Assembly (NCBI GenBank): GCA_030615435.1
Contig: JAUWZH010000163.1
Span: forward strand, 1-6,127
DNA length: 6,127 bases
Direction of reading: 5' to 3'
Source: Candidatus Brocadiaceae bacterium
GTDB taxonomy: Bacteria; Planctomycetota; Brocadiia; SM23-32
In this document: positions 5,447 to 6,127 of the stretch, piece after piece
How positions within the stretch are numbered: position 1 is the first letter of the stretch
How the letters are laid out: each line of letters starts with the position of its first letter
Notes under the pieces: generated by a model
What the model was told of the DNA's origin: nothing
Seen by the model: the letters and a program-made list of their open reading frames with translations, nothing else
Database searches by the model: none
Made by a program: the position numbers and the translations under genes

Positions 5447-5629
5447 GAACTGACGAACCTCCTTCGAGTAGTCGTAATCGGGATCGGGGCTTGTAGTCTG
5501 GCCGTTGTCGTCCTCGACTTTGGTAAGGCGCCCGAGGGCGTCGTATGTGTAGCGCACGTTCAGCGTGCGCTGCACCGCCGCCGGATCGGCACCCTGCTTG
5601 GCCGTTAGAGCCTCCCGAGGGATTACGCC
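5447..5629 (-). pseudogene. Orphan RHS/YD-repeat fragment
   Basis: About 61 in-frame residues between the stop of the upstream gene (5631) and the start of the two-TM protein (5446). They include a textbook YD repeat, 'YTYDALGRLTKVEDDNGQTT' (5551-5492), the hallmark of RHS and related wall-associated toxin-delivery proteins. It is preceded by 'ADPAAVQRTLNVR' and followed by 'SPDPDYDYSKEVRQF'. RHS proteins carry many such repeats over more than 1000 residues, so one repeat is a remnant. No start codon with a Shine-Dalgarno is evident for it. Displaced short RHS core pieces next to small genes are common downstream of RHS loci, where toxin tips are exchanged by recombination. The frame also opens further up to 5716, but that part overlaps the upstream gene and shows no YD pattern. 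Confidence 0.7.
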
Positions 5630-5630
5630 C

Positions 5631-6127
5631 CTAATCGCGGAATTCGGAGGCTGCGAGTATCTGAGCCAAGAAACTCTCTGCAGACTCCCGCCCAATTCCG
5701 CCGGGATACCGTACAATCACGCGGCCTCTATACTTGCCCATCGCGTCAAACAACTGGGCAAAGAGTGCCTGAACCTCATGTCGTTGCGCGACAAAGGCAT
5801 GAAGCCGGGGCAAATCCATCCTCTTGACGGGCAAGAACATATGAGCCTTGGCCCACAGAAAGGCCTTAGTCTGGTTAGGTTTCGACCCGAACACGTATTT
5901 GAGATCCTGTGGAACGGTATCATACATATCTGAGAAAAAGTCCAGCTCAGATTTGTACCCGCGCAAGAAGCTTGGCGCGTCCGCAACATAACCGCCGAAC
6001 TGGGAGAATACCACAACCTCGGCAGGTCCCTTTAGATATGTCACATCGACCACCAGTGTACGTGACTCTTCCACAACATGCAGCCTTACTACAGGAGCCC
6101 AACCCTCCTTTTTTATCACGGCATCGG
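5631..6127 (-). CDS. Hypothetical protein, 5' end at or beyond the window edge
   Basis: The minus-strand frame runs from the window edge to TAG at 5633-5631. I do not recognise a family. A GTG at 6119 would give 162 residues, but the frame is open through the last bases of the window and no Shine-Dalgarno is visible for it, so the gene may start outside. The sequence is soluble, with no membrane segment. Beta-rich parts come first ('VRLHVVEESRTLVVDVTYL', 'AEVVVFSQFGGYV'), then a mixed aromatic segment ('SELDFFSDMYDTVPQDLKYV'), then helices ('LPRLHAFVAQRHEVQALFAQ') and a closing 'RGRVIVRYPGG' strand and helix. Lying immediately upstream of an RHS fragment on the same strand, it could be the immunity gene or the toxin tip of an RHS locus beyond the window. 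This is inferred from context only. Confidence 0.6.
   Translation of the reverse strand, partial: DAVIKKEGWAPVVRLHVVEESRTLVVDVTYLKGPAEVVVFSQFGGYVADAPSFLRGYKSELDFFSDMYDTVPQDLKYVFGSKPNQTKAFLWAKAHMFLPVKRMDLPRLHAFVAQRHEVQALFAQLFDAMGKYRGRVIVRYPGGIGRESAESFLAQILAASEFRD

Noticed and set aside
1..6127. CRISPR array, tRNA, rRNA or riboswitch
   Set aside because: No regularly spaced direct repeats, cloverleaf-like sequence or known aptamer consensus was seen on either strand.

Overview
The window is high-GC bacterial DNA. GC falls visibly over roughly the last 1.2 kb: positions 3301-3360 are 47/60 G+C, positions 5341-5400 are 30/60. The gene content suggests a Planctomycetota- or Hydrogenedentota-type bacterium: a PHP-like C-terminal fragment, a fucose-isomerase-fold enzyme, a helical-toroid lipoprotein, VapBC and phage-tail remnants. 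This placement is an inference from family resemblance, with low confidence.

Layout. (1) Positions 1-230 form a perfect 107-bp inverted repeat with a 16-nt spacer. Its right arm is the coding sequence of a 5'-truncated protein ending at 460, so the left arm looks like a fold-back copy, possibly an assembly artefact. (2) A predicted alpha/alpha-toroid lipoprotein lies on the minus strand (598-1839). It is divergent from a FucI-like sugar isomerase on the plus strand (2089-3807). The 249-bp gap holds two back-to-back sigma70-type promoters whose -35 boxes lie in mirrored copies of one 8-bp sequence. The isomerase keeps the Glu/Asp/His metal site of L-fucose isomerase. (3) A VapBC toxin-antitoxin operon (4074-4735, plus strand) has its own promoter and sits between two minus-strand fragments. 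One (4776-4898) resembles the C-terminus of a phage tail tube protein, the other (3858-3998) the N-terminus of a phage tail assembly chaperone. These would be neighbours, in this order, in a tail module, so the operon may have landed in a decayed prophage. (4) The lower-GC end (about 4900-6127) carries minus-strand genes: a 162-aa-plus unknown protein running to the window edge, a short orphan RHS/YD-repeat fragment, and a two-TM membrane protein with its own strong Shine-Dalgarno. This looks like the worn edge of an RHS polymorphic-toxin locus.

The first half therefore looks like ordinary sugar-related metabolism and the second half like accessory DNA made of toxin-antitoxin, phage and RHS debris. 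No wholly new system can be demonstrated from the sequence. The strongest leads are the VapBC-in-phage-tail arrangement and the RHS-edge cassette.
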